Shown here: positions 31,440 to 39,409 of the stretch, piece by piece
Layout: each line of letters opens with the position of its first letter
Position numbering within the stretch: position 1 is the first letter of the stretch
Source: a virus
IMG/VR virus record: IMGVR_UViG_3300032316_000894
Span: 1 to 55,286 of that record
Strand: one strand, 5' to 3'
DNA length: 55,286 nucleotides
Made by a program: the position numbers and the translations under genes
Notes under the pieces: model-generated
What the model saw: the letters and a program-made list of their open reading frames with translations, nothing else
Database searches by the model: none
What the model was told of the DNA's origin: nothing

Positions 31440-33012
31440 AATCTTCTATTATTAGTTTATCTATAACCCCTTTACGTAAAGTATTAAACGCTTGTGTAGG
31501 GTTTTCAATAATCGGTTCGTTATGAGTGTTAAATGACGTATTTAATAAGACAGGGATTCCTGATATCTTATAGTATTCGTTCAATATAGTCCAAAACTTT
31601 TTGTTTTTTGATTTTACGACTACTTGTGGTCTGGCACTTTTGTCTGATTTTTGAATAACAGCAGGTATTTTATTAATCCATTCTTCTTTGGTGTTATAAC
31701 ACAATGTCATAAACTCTGCGGTATATTTTGATTTTGATGGAGTAAATAATTCATCGAAATGTTCTTCTAATACTATCGGAGCGAATGGCATAGTGTCATG
31801 TCTTTTCAATCTTTTGTTCAATAATTGATGGGTGTCTATGTCTGTAGGTCTTACTAATATACTTCTGGCACCTAATGCTCTTGGGCCATGTTCGGACCCG
31901 TTTTGGAACCATCCAACAATTAAACCATTATTAATTTCTTCCGCAATTTTAGAAGGTATATAAGGTTCCCTAACAAATCTAAATCTCTTAGAAGTTTCAA
32001 ATATGTCATCATTAGAATATCTCATTCCAAAAAACATATTATCAAACTTAAATGGTTTAGTTATTTCTCCAAGTTCAACCGATTTGTATATACAGGAACC
32101 CAATGCAAGTCCCTCATCTCCCATAGGAGGATAAACATACATTTCATCCAACCATTCCAACTCATTAATCTTTTGGTTTAATTTAACATTGGCAAATAAT
32201 CCGCCAGCAAAACATAAGTTCTTATAGTCGGGGTATAATTTGTGTAAGTCATCCAAAAATTTTAAAAACAAATCTTCGGTTAATTTTTGTAAGTTAAATG
32301 AGAAAATCTCTCTTTGGTGTGGTGTGTCCAATAGCCCTTTGAGTTTCATCATGTCCACAACAAATTGAGTTTTACTGTTATTAGATGATGGATAAAATCT
32401 TAAGTTTTCATAGTCGATACAAGACTTCAATTCATTGTAAATTCTTTCATCGTAATGACCGTTGGCAGCCATACCCATAAGTTTACCCTCATCCTTACAC
32501 ATCTTCCAAACTCCCACACCAAAAATATCGTAACCCATAATTGAAGATGTACTGAATCCCCAAACGTGAGAAAGACTACCATATGAAGACATTGGAAAAC
32601 TATGTAAGAGGGTCATTTTACCCTCATCACATAGAAATATTTTCATAACACTGGTATCACCTCCACCATCATAAGTGATTGTCATGGTTTTACCTTCCAT
32701 ACCACTTGTGTAGTACGCTCCATAGGCGTGTGCGGTGTGATGACTTACAGTTTCGTAATGATTGTTTGTTACTTTTCGGGCAAACCCATCAGGGGTTGGT
32801 AATGCAAACACATTATAGTCTACGTCTGTCATTTTTAACCCTGTGTATTTTTGAATTGAATCTAAAGATAAATCGGCGTTTACATCGTAATTATCTCCAG
32901 CCTTTAATCGGGTTATTCGTTCTTCTTCGATTACGGATACCACTTTTCCGTCTACCATTAATGCAACGGTAGCACTGTGGGAACCAGTAAAACATCCATA
33001 AATTGAACTCAT
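31396..33012 (-). CDS. Carbamoyltransferase, NodU/CmcH/TobZ family (copy A)
   Basis: 538 residues, the usual length. The N-terminal Kae1-like domain shows CFTGSHSATVALM, EEERITRLK, SHHTAHAYGAYY and TITYDGGGDTS, and the C-terminal domain shows GPRALGARSILVRPT, KRHDTMPFAPIVL and LNTSFNTHNEPIIENP. These enzymes make carbamoyl-adenylate from carbamoyl phosphate and ATP and carbamoylate a hydroxyl, often on a sugar. One nucleotide separates it from copy B. Target unknown: glycan, DNA base or small molecule. Confidence 0.9.
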   Translation of the reverse strand: MSSIYGCFTGSHSATVALMVDGKVVSVIEEERITRLKAGDNYDVNADLSLDSIQKYTGLKMTDVDYNVFALPTPDGFARKVTNNHYETVSHHTAHAYGAYYTSGMEGKTMTITYDGGGDTSVMKIFLCDEGKMTLLHSFPMSSYGSLSHVWGFSTSSIMGYDIFGVGVWKMCKDEGKLMGMAANGHYDERIYNELKSCIDYENLRFYPSSNNSKTQFVVDMMKLKGLLDTPHQREIFSFNLQKLTEDLFLKFLDDLHKLYPDYKNLCFAGGLFANVKLNQKINELEWLDEMYVYPPMGDEGLALGSCIYKSVELGEITKPFKFDNMFFGMRYSNDDIFETSKRFRFVREPYIPSKIAEEINNGLIVGWFQNGSEHGPRALGARSILVRPTDIDTHQLLNKRLKRHDTMPFAPIVLEEHFDELFTPSKSKYTAEFMTLCYNTKEEWINKIPAVIQKSDKSARPQVVVKSKNKKFWTILNEYYKISGIPVLLNTSFNTHNEPIIENPTQAFNTLRKGVIDKLIIEDYVYYPEPRNVITKF

Positions 33013-33013
33013 A

Positions 33014-34681
33014 TTAACCTCTTGTAATTACAATATTATTAAGTACTAAGATATCAAGATTGCAACTTAGAAAGGTTCCAATTGCATCCATTGGAGTTTC
33101 AACAATAGGTTCGTGAGGTCCGTTAAAACTCGTATTCAATAAAACAGGTACTCCTGTTTTTTCATGAAATTTAGAAATCAACGAATGGAACCTTGGATTA
33201 TTCTCTGCCGTAACAGATTGATGTCTTGATGAATTATCAATGTGGGTGATTGCAGGTACTTTATTTCTCCACTCTTCTTTAACGGTTGTTGTTACCAACA
33301 TGTATGGGGAATAAACAGAGCTTTCAAACACATCTCCTTGATGTTCAAATAAAACCGCAGGGGCGAAAGGTCTATACCATTCTCTGCGTTTAATATCACT
33401 ATTAATATGACCTGTCATCCAAGAGTTAATTGGTGAGGCAATAATTGAACGATTTCCTAAAGCTCTTGGGCCAATTTCTGACCCTCCTTGGAACCATCCA
33501 ATAACCCTATTTTGACTTAATGAAAAACTTACGTTTTCAACTAAATCATCAAAATTTTGATATTCGGTGTAAACTAATGTAGGATGTTCGTTAAGTGCTG
33601 CAAAAACTTCATTTTTAGAATACTCTCTACCAAAATAAGGACTTAACATTTCTGTTTCCTCAATATCTATTAGTTTTTGGTAGGCAAACCAAGCACAACC
33701 TAATGGTATTCCACTATCATCACTTGGAGGTAAAAAGTAACAGTTTTCAAAAAGACCTGAATTCAAAATTTTCTCATTTGAATTACAGTTTAAGAAAGAC
33801 CCACCAACAACACATATGTTTTTAGAATCTGTAAATTTTTTGGCCATATTTGCCAAGATTAAAGACGCTCTTTCTTGTTCTCGTTGGTAAATCCCAGCAA
33901 CACAAGCTCTTGAATAGAAATCAGATTTCCAAGAAACTTTTGGGTATATGTTATTATTAGAAATGTAAATATCATCTTCCTTTTCCTCAACAAAAAACGG
34001 TGCCTCATTTACAATATCTTCATTAGCATAAGAAGCTAACCCCATTAATTTTCCTGCGGGCCATGTTTGAGTGTTTGGTTCGTAGATTAATTGAAGAGAG
34101 CCTGTTGAGTACATGGTACCCAACGAAACTCCTTCATCTGTATTAATAGGAACGGGATATTTTATCCATTTTTTATAAAGTTCTTTATGTTCATTTTTAT
34201 TAAAATGATATATAGAAATCCCTTCAGCCCAATCAGAATCAGTGTCTAAATTATATTCTTTTGGGTCATACCAAAGGTGTGTTTTATTTTTGAAAGTAAC
34301 GATACTTCCTGAGGCATCTGCAACAATTACCGCGGCGTCCTCTAACCCTGAGCTAAAGAATGCCGAATATGCGTGTGCCAAATGATGAGGAATGAAATTT
34401 AATATTTCTACCTTAAGGTCATGATATTTTGAAAAAAATTGATAACCTACAGTATCTTCAATTTCGGTTGTACTATACACATAGTAATCAATATCTCTAT
34501 GCGTAATGCTAAGAGCATTTAAACAATAGTTAATTGATTCAAATGGTATTAGACCACCTTGATATGCCCCATCATGTTTTATTCGGGTAAGTCTTTCTTG
34601 GGTTATACCAACAACAACTTTACCGTTCTCAATGATGACAGCACCTTTGTCGTGTCCAACTGAAAATCCTAATACTCTCAT
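33014..34681 (-). CDS. Carbamoyltransferase, NodU/CmcH/TobZ family (copy B)
   Basis: 555 residues from the ATG at 34681 (MRVLGFSVGHDKGAVII). Same domain order as copy A: TQERLTRIKHDG, HHLAHAYSAFFSS, VADASGS, GPRALGNRSIIASP, KRREWYRPFAPAVL, LNTSFNGPHEPIVETP. The two copies are clearly diverged, so they may act on different acceptors or form a hetero-oligomer. The start was moved inward because the segment before it overlaps the stop of the preceding gene and lacks homology to the family. Confidence 0.9.
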   Translation of the reverse strand: MRVLGFSVGHDKGAVIIENGKVVVGITQERLTRIKHDGAYQGGLIPFESINYCLNALSITHRDIDYYVYSTTEIEDTVGYQFFSKYHDLKVEILNFIPHHLAHAYSAFFSSGLEDAAVIVADASGSIVTFKNKTHLWYDPKEYNLDTDSDWAEGISIYHFNKNEHKELYKKWIKYPVPINTDEGVSLGTMYSTGSLQLIYEPNTQTWPAGKLMGLASYANEDIVNEAPFFVEEKEDDIYISNNNIYPKVSWKSDFYSRACVAGIYQREQERASLILANMAKKFTDSKNICVVGGSFLNCNSNEKILNSGLFENCYFLPPSDDSGIPLGCAWFAYQKLIDIEETEMLSPYFGREYSKNEVFAALNEHPTLVYTEYQNFDDLVENVSFSLSQNRVIGWFQGGSEIGPRALGNRSIIASPINSWMTGHINSDIKRREWYRPFAPAVLFEHQGDVFESSVYSPYMLVTTTVKEEWRNKVPAITHIDNSSRHQSVTAENNPRFHSLISKFHEKTGVPVLLNTSFNGPHEPIVETPMDAIGTFLSCNLDILVLNNIVITRG

Positions 34682-34700
34682 TTGTATCTTTTTAAAAAAA

Positions 34701-35018
34701 TTATGCCTCAGTTTCAGGCTCTGCATTTGGTTCTATAACTTCAGGACCATTATTATTTGAATCCATGTTTACAGCAGTTCCTTCTTCTAAGTCTTCTTCA
34801 CATTTATAAATGTGAACTTGGTTATTGTATTCAAATACAATAACTTTTTTAACTTCAGGTCCTAAATTAATGTCTCCTACAACATCAACAACAATACCTT
34901 CACCGTTCTTTAAGATTAAACCTAAAGCTCTTGCGAAGATTAATGATGCGTTAATTAGGTCTTGAGGTTTTTTTCCTTCACCTTCTTGTTCTGGGTTTGT
35001 GTAATTCGCTTCTTGCAT
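34701..35018 (-). CDS. Small unknown acidic protein
   Basis: 105 residues; central strands around GIVVDVVGDINLGPEVKKVI and an acidic, low-complexity tail rich in Glu, Asn and Pro. No known motif. Confidence 0.6.
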   Translation of the reverse strand: MQEANYTNPEQEGEGKKPQDLINASLIFARALGLILKNGEGIVVDVVGDINLGPEVKKVIVFEYNNQVHIYKCEEDLEEGTAVNMDSNNNGPEVIEPNAEPETEA

Positions 35019-35019
35019 T

Positions 35020-35271
35020 TTACTCTGTTTTGTGATTGTAATACTCTTCGTATTGTTTATTTATTTTTTTATTTGGTTTGAGAATCTCTTCTCGAGTTAA
35101 CTCATGTCTAAAGTTTTCAACTTTGATGATAAATAATTCGTCATGTAAACTATCAATCGTATTTGACTGTAATTTAACGGTTTCAATACTATTACTCCAC
35201 ATTACTGTCGACCATAATAGTGTTAAAACTGATAGAACTATACCTACTTTTAGTTTAATCTCTGTTGTCAT
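35020..35271 (-). CDS. Small membrane-anchored protein
   Basis: 83 residues with one N-terminal membrane helix (VGIVLSVLTLLWSTVMW) and a charged, probably coiled-coil tail. Topology suggests an inner-membrane anchor with a periplasmic or cytoplasmic helix; it resembles spanin-like or tail-anchor layouts without a diagnostic feature. Confidence 0.6.
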   Translation of the reverse strand: MTTEIKLKVGIVLSVLTLLWSTVMWSNSIETVKLQSNTIDSLHDELFIIKVENFRHELTREEILKPNKKINKQYEEYYNHKTE

Positions 35272-35300
35272 AAGTGTATTTTTAAATTTAATAAAACTTT

Positions 35301-35789
35301 CTAATAAACAAATGATTTTTGATAATCATTCCAAACCTTTTGAAGGTTTGCGTTATCATTAATCAATGTTGGTACATAAGGTTTTTGTTTCATAAACATC
35401 TTCGCCTCATCAGGTGTTCTATTTCCTTTCCTTAAGTTACATTTAAAACAAGACGTTACAAGGTTAGTCCATTCATTACCTCCACCTCTTGATTTAGGGG
35501 TAACGTGGTCTAACGTCAAATCTTTTTTTGACCCGCAATAAACACATTCGTGATTATCTCTCTTATATATTCTTGTCCTGTTCGCCCTTAACTTTCTAAC
35601 CTGATATTTTATGTACTTTAATAATCGGATGATAACTGGGCGTACGTAGACATTGTATCCTGCAACAATAGGGTTCTCGTCTGATTTAATAACTTCAGCC
35701 TTCCCTTTGTCTACCAATACAAATCCTCTCCTAACGCTTGTCACATTAAGAGGGGTATAGTCGTAATTTAATACTAATACCGTACTCAT
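35301..35789 (-). CDS. HNH endonuclease
   Basis: 162 residues. CVYC and a later SCFKC supply zinc Cys pairs, with the HNH core TLDHVTPKSRGGGNEWTNL between them. The first 70 residues (VLVLNYDYTPLNVTSVRRG) match the N-terminal part common in bacterial and phage HNH proteins of this size. It cuts or nicks DNA; free-standing homing, packaging and host-DNA roles are all possible. A TATGTTTG promoter lies 16 nt upstream. Confidence 0.88.
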   Translation of the reverse strand: MSTVLVLNYDYTPLNVTSVRRGFVLVDKGKAEVIKSDENPIVAGYNVYVRPVIIRLLKYIKYQVRKLRANRTRIYKRDNHECVYCGSKKDLTLDHVTPKSRGGGNEWTNLVTSCFKCNLRKGNRTPDEAKMFMKQKPYVPTLINDNANLQKVWNDYQKSFVY

Positions 35790-35805
35790 TCTAATCCAAT
35801 TTTTA

Positions 35806-35813
35806 CAAACATA
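35806..35813 (-). promoter_or_regulatory. TATGTTTG host-type promoter
   Basis: Minus-strand TAnnTTTG upstream of the HNH gene. Confidence 0.55.
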
Positions 35814-35834
35814 GTTTATTTAATTAATAAAAAC

Positions 35835-35862
35835 AAAAAAGGGGACGAACTTCGACCCCTTT
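35835..35862 (-). terminator. Intrinsic terminator
   Basis: GGGGTCGAA/TTCGTCCCC stem followed by a T run on the minus strand, after the small gene 35879-35983. Confidence 0.75.
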
Positions 35863-35878
35863 CTAATATACTAATGAT

Positions 35879-35983
35879 TTAGCAATATTTTATGGTTCGA
35901 GGTTTTCCACATCCCAAAGCTCCCGAGTTCTCATATTTTTGGTTAATTCCCAAAAGACACGTAATAAATTTGTCTATCATCAT
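35879..35983 (-). CDS. Microprotein (34 aa)
   Basis: A 34-codon frame starting MMIDKFITCLLGINQKYE, with four Cys in all and a basic C-terminus (GCGKPRTIKYC). A TATTTAT motif ends 4 nt before the first ATG and a terminator follows, so it is a complete transcription unit. The hydrophobic start may be membrane-associated. Function unknown. Confidence 0.6.
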   Translation of the reverse strand: MMIDKFITCLLGINQKYENSGALGCGKPRTIKYC

Positions 35984-35987
35984 AATA

Positions 35988-35994
35988 ATAAATA
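35988..35994 (-). promoter_or_regulatory. TATTTAT late-type promoter motif
   Basis: 4 nt before the first ATG of the microprotein. Confidence 0.6.
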
Positions 35995-36028
35995 TCTGTA
36001 AAAAGTTTCCAAAATCAAATTATTTCCA

Positions 36029-36036
36029 TATCTTTG
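36029..36036 (+). promoter_or_regulatory. TATCTTTG host-type promoter
   Basis: Upstream of the lipoprotein start at 36059, with a 22-nt AT-rich leader. Confidence 0.6.
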
Positions 36037-36058
36037 TCAAGAATTAAAAATATAAAAA

Positions 36059-36829
36059 ATGACTATGAAACTAAAACAATTATTTCTTGCGATTTTCGCA
36101 ACATCGGTATTATTCGTATCTTGTAGTAAAGATGACGTGTATGAACCAGTTAAACAAACTTCAATAGAATCAACTCAGGGACAAGACCTAAGAACAATGT
36201 CTACCTCACCAACTGTTTCAACGGTTGGACCAAAGGCTTACGTTTTTGTTGAGCCTCAAACAAAAACAGGGATGATTGTTAATCATCTAAATAAATTAAC
36301 AAGGAATCCACAATCTTCAGGAAGTAGATTTTATGCATTTTTTAATGCAACGGGTATTAATAGTAATAATTTCAACGATTTAATAAACTATTTTGACATG
36401 CCACATTGGTATGATGGAAGATTACCTGCGGTTATTCAATCAGACATTATACAAAGTCCAACAGGGGATTATAATATGGGTACCGTTAAGATTGATAGAA
36501 ACACGGTTAACAACGAATATGTGTGGATTGTTGTGTTAATACCTATAAATGCGGTACCTAACAATTCTTGGAGACAAACAAAAATGTCATCAGCTCGACC
36601 TATAGTATCAAACACCCCTCCATCGGTGAGTTCATATAGAACGTTCAGTACAAATTCTACGTTGTCTAATAATGTTTTAAATTATACAGGGACTCGTATT
36701 CCTTCAGGACAATATAGGGTTTATAGCACGTATTCATCAAAAGAATTAAACCCTAAAATTAATAGAAGTGTTAATCAGGATTTTTACATCAGAGGGGAAA
36801 GTTCTACACAAACTAACCCAAGAAAATAA
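36059..36829 (+). CDS. Surface-type lipoprotein
   Basis: 256 residues. The signal peptide ends in FVSC (about residues 19-22), followed by SKDDVYEP; Lys/Asp-rich residues after the Cys resemble the lipoprotein export signal that sends Bacteroidota lipoproteins to the cell surface. The mature part is Ser/Thr/Asn-rich and beta-rich (YVWIVVLIPINAVP). No known domain. Likely displayed on the infected cell, possibly for exclusion. Confidence 0.72.
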   Translation: MTMKLKQLFLAIFATSVLFVSCSKDDVYEPVKQTSIESTQGQDLRTMSTSPTVSTVGPKAYVFVEPQTKTGMIVNHLNKLTRNPQSSGSRFYAFFNATGINSNNFNDLINYFDMPHWYDGRLPAVIQSDIIQSPTGDYNMGTVKIDRNTVNNEYVWIVVLIPINAVPNNSWRQTKMSSARPIVSNTPPSVSSYRTFSTNSTLSNNVLNYTGTRIPSGQYRVYSTYSSKELNPKINRSVNQDFYIRGESSTQTNPRK

Positions 36830-36858
36830 AAAAATAAGGATTTATTTGATTTTAAATA

Positions 36859-36865
36859 TATTTAT
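36859..36865 (+). promoter_or_regulatory. TATTTAT promoter motif of leader 1
   Basis: 14 nt before the leader-peptide ATG at 36880. Confidence 0.5.
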
Positions 36866-36879
36866 TGTAATATTGTACT

Positions 36880-36978
36880 ATGAAAACTATGAACACAAAT
36901 ACAAATTTAGACACACCTACAACTCCTAATGGGGATGCGGGCACTATGTTTGTACGTTCAGAATCGATTATTTGGTAA
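36880..36978 (+). CDS. Leader peptide 1 (32 aa) before the Pro-Asn-Asp-Gly-Thr-Ala tRNA group
   Basis: The 32 codons include 7 Thr, 4 Asn, 2 Asp, 2 Pro, 2 Gly and 1 Ala: 18 residues whose tRNAs are exactly the six encoded after it. They are concentrated in codons 3-22 (TMNTNTNLDTP, then TTPNGDAGT). The tail reads MFVRSESIIW. In it GTTCAG (36956-36961) is complementary to CTGAAC in the terminator's 5' arm (37005-37010) and ends 14 nt before the stop. This is the layout of an attenuation leader. No protein family is expected for it. Confidence 0.65.
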   Translation: MKTMNTNTNLDTPTTPNGDAGTMFVRSESIIW

Positions 36979-37030
36979 TAATATTACCGCCAATTATCTA
37001 AACCCTGAACTAATACTTCAGGGTTTTTTT
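36956..37030 (+). promoter_or_regulatory. Attenuator 1: antiterminator pairing and terminator
   Basis: GTTCAG at 36956-36961 can pair with CTGAAC at 37005-37010 (antiterminator). Otherwise CCCTGAA (37003-37009) pairs with TTCAGGG (37017-37023) before seven T (terminator). The tRNA-Pro gene starts 5 nt beyond the T run, so there is no room for another promoter and the group depends on read-through. Confidence 0.65.
37003..37030 (+). terminator. Terminator 1
   Basis: CCCTGAA/TTCAGGG stem, 7-nt loop, then T7. Confidence 0.8.
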
Positions 37031-37035
37031 ATGTA

Positions 37036-37109
37036 CGGGATGTAGCGTAGTCAGGTATCGCGCCACGTTTGGGACGTGGAGGCCGTTGGTTCGAATCCAG
37101 CTATCCCGA
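37036..37109 (+). tRNA. tRNA-Pro(TGG)
   Basis: Acceptor CGGGATG/TATCCCG, anticodon stem CCACG/CGTGG with loop TTTGGGA, T-arm GTTGG-TTCGAAT-CCAGC. CCA is not encoded. First tRNA of group 1. Confidence 0.93.
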
Positions 37110-37149
37110 CAAAAGTTTCCTTTATTGGAAATTTTGATTATTATTATAT

Positions 37150-37221
37150 TGCTCTATCGTATAAGGGTTATTACGGTTGACTGTTAATCAATTTATCCAA
37201 GTTCGAATCTTGGTGGAGCAG
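37150..37221 (+). tRNA. tRNA-Asn(GTT)
   Basis: Acceptor TGCTCTA/TGGAGCA, anticodon loop CTGTTAA, T-arm CCAAG-TTCGAAT-CTTGG, discriminator G. Confidence 0.92.
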
Positions 37222-37301
37222 CTGCGGTGGGTGGAAAAATTCCAATGTTGTAGTATCGTGGACGGAGAAATCCTGAAGCATAAACAGACAAAAAGAAAAA
37301 A

Positions 37302-37790
37302 ATGAAGTTAAAAACATTCTTATTGACTGGGATGTTATTGTTAGGAACAATGGCAACCAAAGCACAAGAGACGCAAGTACAGATTGATTCAAATACTAAA
37401 GAAAGTATTACAAAAGAAAGTTTGTATGAGCAGATAATGAAGTACGGGATTAAGTTCCCTGATGTGGTATTCGCACAAGCGGTATTAGAGTCAGGTCAAT
37501 TTACCTCCAAGTTGTTCAAATCGGCAAACAACTTATTCGGTATGAAAATACCAACAAGAAGGGAGTCATCAGCAAATGGTAAAACCAAAAGTGGATACTC
37601 AAGTTATGAAGATTGGAACTTTAGTGTATACGATTACTCTTTATGGCAAAATTTTATGTTAAGAAACAAAAGTGATTTAACAAAAAAAGAGTATCTTGCA
37701 CTCCTTGGTAAGGTTTATGCAGAAGACAAAAGATATGTCAGTAGTTTAAAACGAGTAATCGGTGAACACCAACATATTTTAACACAGTAA
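37302..37790 (+). CDS. Secreted N-acetylglucosaminidase (GH73/FlgJ-like)
   Basis: 162 residues. Signal peptide MKLKTFLLTGMLLLGTMATKA, then a glucosaminidase domain: FPDVVFAQAVLESGQF with the catalytic Glu, NNLFGMK, GYSSYEDWNFSVYDY and a C-terminal YAEDKRYVSSL. These enzymes cut peptidoglycan glycan strands. Because it has its own export signal it could work from the periplasm without a holin, or reshape the wall during infection. It sits inside the first tRNA group, between tRNA-Asn and tRNA-Asp. The stretch 37222-37301 before it shows no gene and no clear motif. Confidence 0.85.
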   Translation: MKLKTFLLTGMLLLGTMATKAQETQVQIDSNTKESITKESLYEQIMKYGIKFPDVVFAQAVLESGQFTSKLFKSANNLFGMKIPTRRESSANGKTKSGYSSYEDWNFSVYDYSLWQNFMLRNKSDLTKKEYLALLGKVYAEDKRYVSSLKRVIGEHQHILTQ

Positions 37791-37819
37791 AAAGTTTGGG
37801 GTGAAACTCCCCATAATTT

Positions 37820-37892
37820 GGTCCCGTGGTTGAATGGTTACAATTCCACCCTGTCACGGTGCGAGATACGGGTTCGAATCCCGTCGGGACCG
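37820..37892 (+). tRNA. tRNA-Asp(GTC)
   Basis: Acceptor GGTCCCG/CGGGACC, anticodon loop CTGTCAC, T-arm ACGGG-TTCGAAT-CCCGT, discriminator G. The outermost anticodon-stem pair is a C-C mismatch. Confidence 0.9.
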
Positions 37893-37953
37893 CAAAGAGG
37901 AGTATATGTGTAGTAACCTCAGGTGTGATATCCGCCACTACACTCCATTTTAA

Positions 37954-38029
37954 GCGGTAGTAGCTCAGTTGGTAGAGCTCGTTCCTTCCAAGTACGAGGT
38001 CGCAGGTTCGAACCCTGTCTACCGCTCCA
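37954..38029 (+). tRNA. tRNA-Gly(TCC), CCA encoded
   Basis: Acceptor GCGGTAG/CTACCGC, D-stem GCTC/GAGC, anticodon loop CTTCCAA, T-arm GCAGG-TTCGAAC-CCTGT, discriminator T, then CCA (38027-38029). Confidence 0.92.
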
Positions 38030-38076
38030 AGGGTAGTGGGAACCCAAGAGTATGTGATGAGCATACACCCACAAAT

Positions 38077-38149
38077 GCCTCCATAGCTCAGTTGGTAGAG
38101 CAGCTGATTTGTAATCAGCAGGTCGTTGGTTCGAGTCCGACTGGAGGCT
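38077..38149 (+). tRNA. tRNA-Thr(TGT)
   Basis: Acceptor GCCTCCA/TGGAGGC, anticodon stem CTGAT/ATCAG with loop TTTGTAA, T-loop TTCGAGT. Confidence 0.94.
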
Positions 38150-38156
38150 CACATAA

Positions 38157-38228
38157 GGGGATTTAGCTGAGTTGGTTTAGCACCGCCCTTGCACGGCGGG
38201 GACAAGAGTTCGAGTCTCTTATTCTCCA
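38157..38228 (+). tRNA. tRNA-Ala(TGC)
   Basis: Anticodon stem CCGCC/GGCGG with loop CTTGCAC, T-arm AAGAG-TTCGAGT-CTCTT, acceptor GGGGATT/ATTCTCC with one mismatch, discriminator A. Last of group 1. Confidence 0.9.
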
Positions 38229-38242
38229 CAAACAAATAAACG

Positions 38243-38596
38243 ATGGCACATCCAAACTTACATGCAAAATCATCCGCCAAAAAGTTTGGTGGGAAACCTG
38301 AGGACTACATTCATTTACACGAATGGTTAGATGAAACCAAAGGATGGTTTGGGGATTCACTTCATAGAATGTTCAGACATCATAGTGAAGGAATCTTTGA
38401 AATGGAAAAACGATTTGGTACTGAATTCAAAAACAGTGACGGAGATACCGTTTACACAAGATATATCGGAGAACAACATATAAAAGAGGATTGTAATAAC
38501 TACATTCCGTCAGCCAAAGAATGGGTAAATAACATATCAACAAATCAACGACCTCAGTGGATGTTGAAAACAATGAAATTAGAATTCACTGATTGA
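38243..38596 (+). CDS. DUF6915-like protein
   Basis: 117 residues. MAHPNLHAKSSAKKFGGKPE, then a HEWLDETK segment, HRMFRHHSEGIFEMEK, NSDG and RYIGEQHIKED match a family of unknown function found in many bacteria (DUF6915). The many conserved His and Glu residues suggest a metal site. It begins 14 nt after tRNA-Ala and is therefore on the same transcript as tRNA group 1. Confidence 0.75.
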   Translation: MAHPNLHAKSSAKKFGGKPEDYIHLHEWLDETKGWFGDSLHRMFRHHSEGIFEMEKRFGTEFKNSDGDTVYTRYIGEQHIKEDCNNYIPSAKEWVNNISTNQRPQWMLKTMKLEFTD

Positions 38597-38603
38597 TATT
38601 TAT
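38597..38603 (+). promoter_or_regulatory. TATTTAT late-type promoter motif
   Basis: 4 nt before the ATG at 38608. Confidence 0.6.
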
Positions 38604-38607
38604 TATT

Positions 38608-39321
38608 ATGAAAGAACTTTTAACACCAGAAGAAAAACAATATTTAAGAAGAGTTGCAAATTACCTTGGTTCATTGGGAATGCAAGATGGTAATATTGAA
38701 ATTGACATAGATAACGGATGGACATTTAGTTATGATGATATTAATTGGGATTATGTGTCTCATTTTGCTAATAACTATAATGCGGATATTCCATCAGGAT
38801 TAATACCAATACTTCAAAAAATCATGAAATATTGTGATGATGAGGGGTTAATTAAAGAACATGACGATGATATTAATTATCAGAGATTAGAGTACGACAT
38901 TGATGTAAAGGCAAAACAAATTATCTTCTCTCATTGGTGGTCATATTACGATAGAGGTGATGGAAGTTCAATCGAATACGATTCTGAAGAAGATATTGAA
39001 AGATTTAATAGTTGGATGGAACTTTATTTTTCCGATGTCGAAATTCCTAATGATGGTATTTTAACTGTAACCTATAATGGGTCAGGAGATTCGGGTTATA
39101 TGGAAGACTCATTTGATGAAAACGGTAGCCAAGTTCCTGCAGGAATTGAGGACTGGTGTTACGGAGAATTATCAAGAAATTTTGGAGGATGGGAAATTAA
39201 TGAAGGGTCCGACGGTAACTTTATATTTGACTTCAACACAAAAATAGTTAAATTAAATCATACAGAGAACATTGAAGAAAACGCAAGTGATACTTACTTT
39301 GAGCAGAGCTTCGCAAATTAA
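38608..39321 (+). CDS. Unknown acidic protein with GSGDSG motif
   Basis: 237 residues. N-terminus MKELLTPEEKQYLRRVANYL, helical and somewhat like the packaged-type starts but without a clear (L/I)xE-Q site. The middle has a HWWSYYDRGDGSS segment. The C-terminal part has VTYNGSGDSGYMED, then WCYGELSRNFGGWEINEGSDG, a strand-turn pattern seen in uncharacterised bacterial domains. Function unknown. Start set by the promoter motif. Confidence 0.62.
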   Translation: MKELLTPEEKQYLRRVANYLGSLGMQDGNIEIDIDNGWTFSYDDINWDYVSHFANNYNADIPSGLIPILQKIMKYCDDEGLIKEHDDDINYQRLEYDIDVKAKQIIFSHWWSYYDRGDGSSIEYDSEEDIERFNSWMELYFSDVEIPNDGILTVTYNGSGDSGYMEDSFDENGSQVPAGIEDWCYGELSRNFGGWEINEGSDGNFIFDFNTKIVKLNHTENIEENASDTYFEQSFAN

Positions 39322-39325
39322 GACA

Positions 39326-39332
39326 TATTTAT
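39326..39332 (+). promoter_or_regulatory. TATTTAT promoter motif of leader 2
   Basis: 5 nt before the leader-peptide ATG at 39338. Confidence 0.55.
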
Positions 39333-39337
39333 AAAAC

Positions 39338-39406
39338 ATGAGAACAACATTATTACATACGTTATTACTTGATAGACAAGGTCTATTAAGAAGACTTATG
39401 CCGTAA
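39338..39406 (+). CDS. Leader peptide 2 (22 aa) before the Leu-Arg-Leu tRNA group
   Basis: Of 22 residues 8 are Leu (5 TTA, 2 CTT, 1 CTA) and 4 are Arg, all AGA. The tRNAs after it are Leu(TAA), Arg(TCT) and Leu(TAG), the readers of TTA, AGA and CTN. Runs such as TTLLHTLLLD and GLLRRLM resemble classical leucine-operon leaders. Three nucleotides after the stop, GTTCAG (39410-39415) is complementary to CTGAAC in the following terminator (39443-39448). Confidence 0.65.
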   Translation: MRTTLLHTLLLDRQGLLRRLMP

Positions 39407-39409
39407 TTT

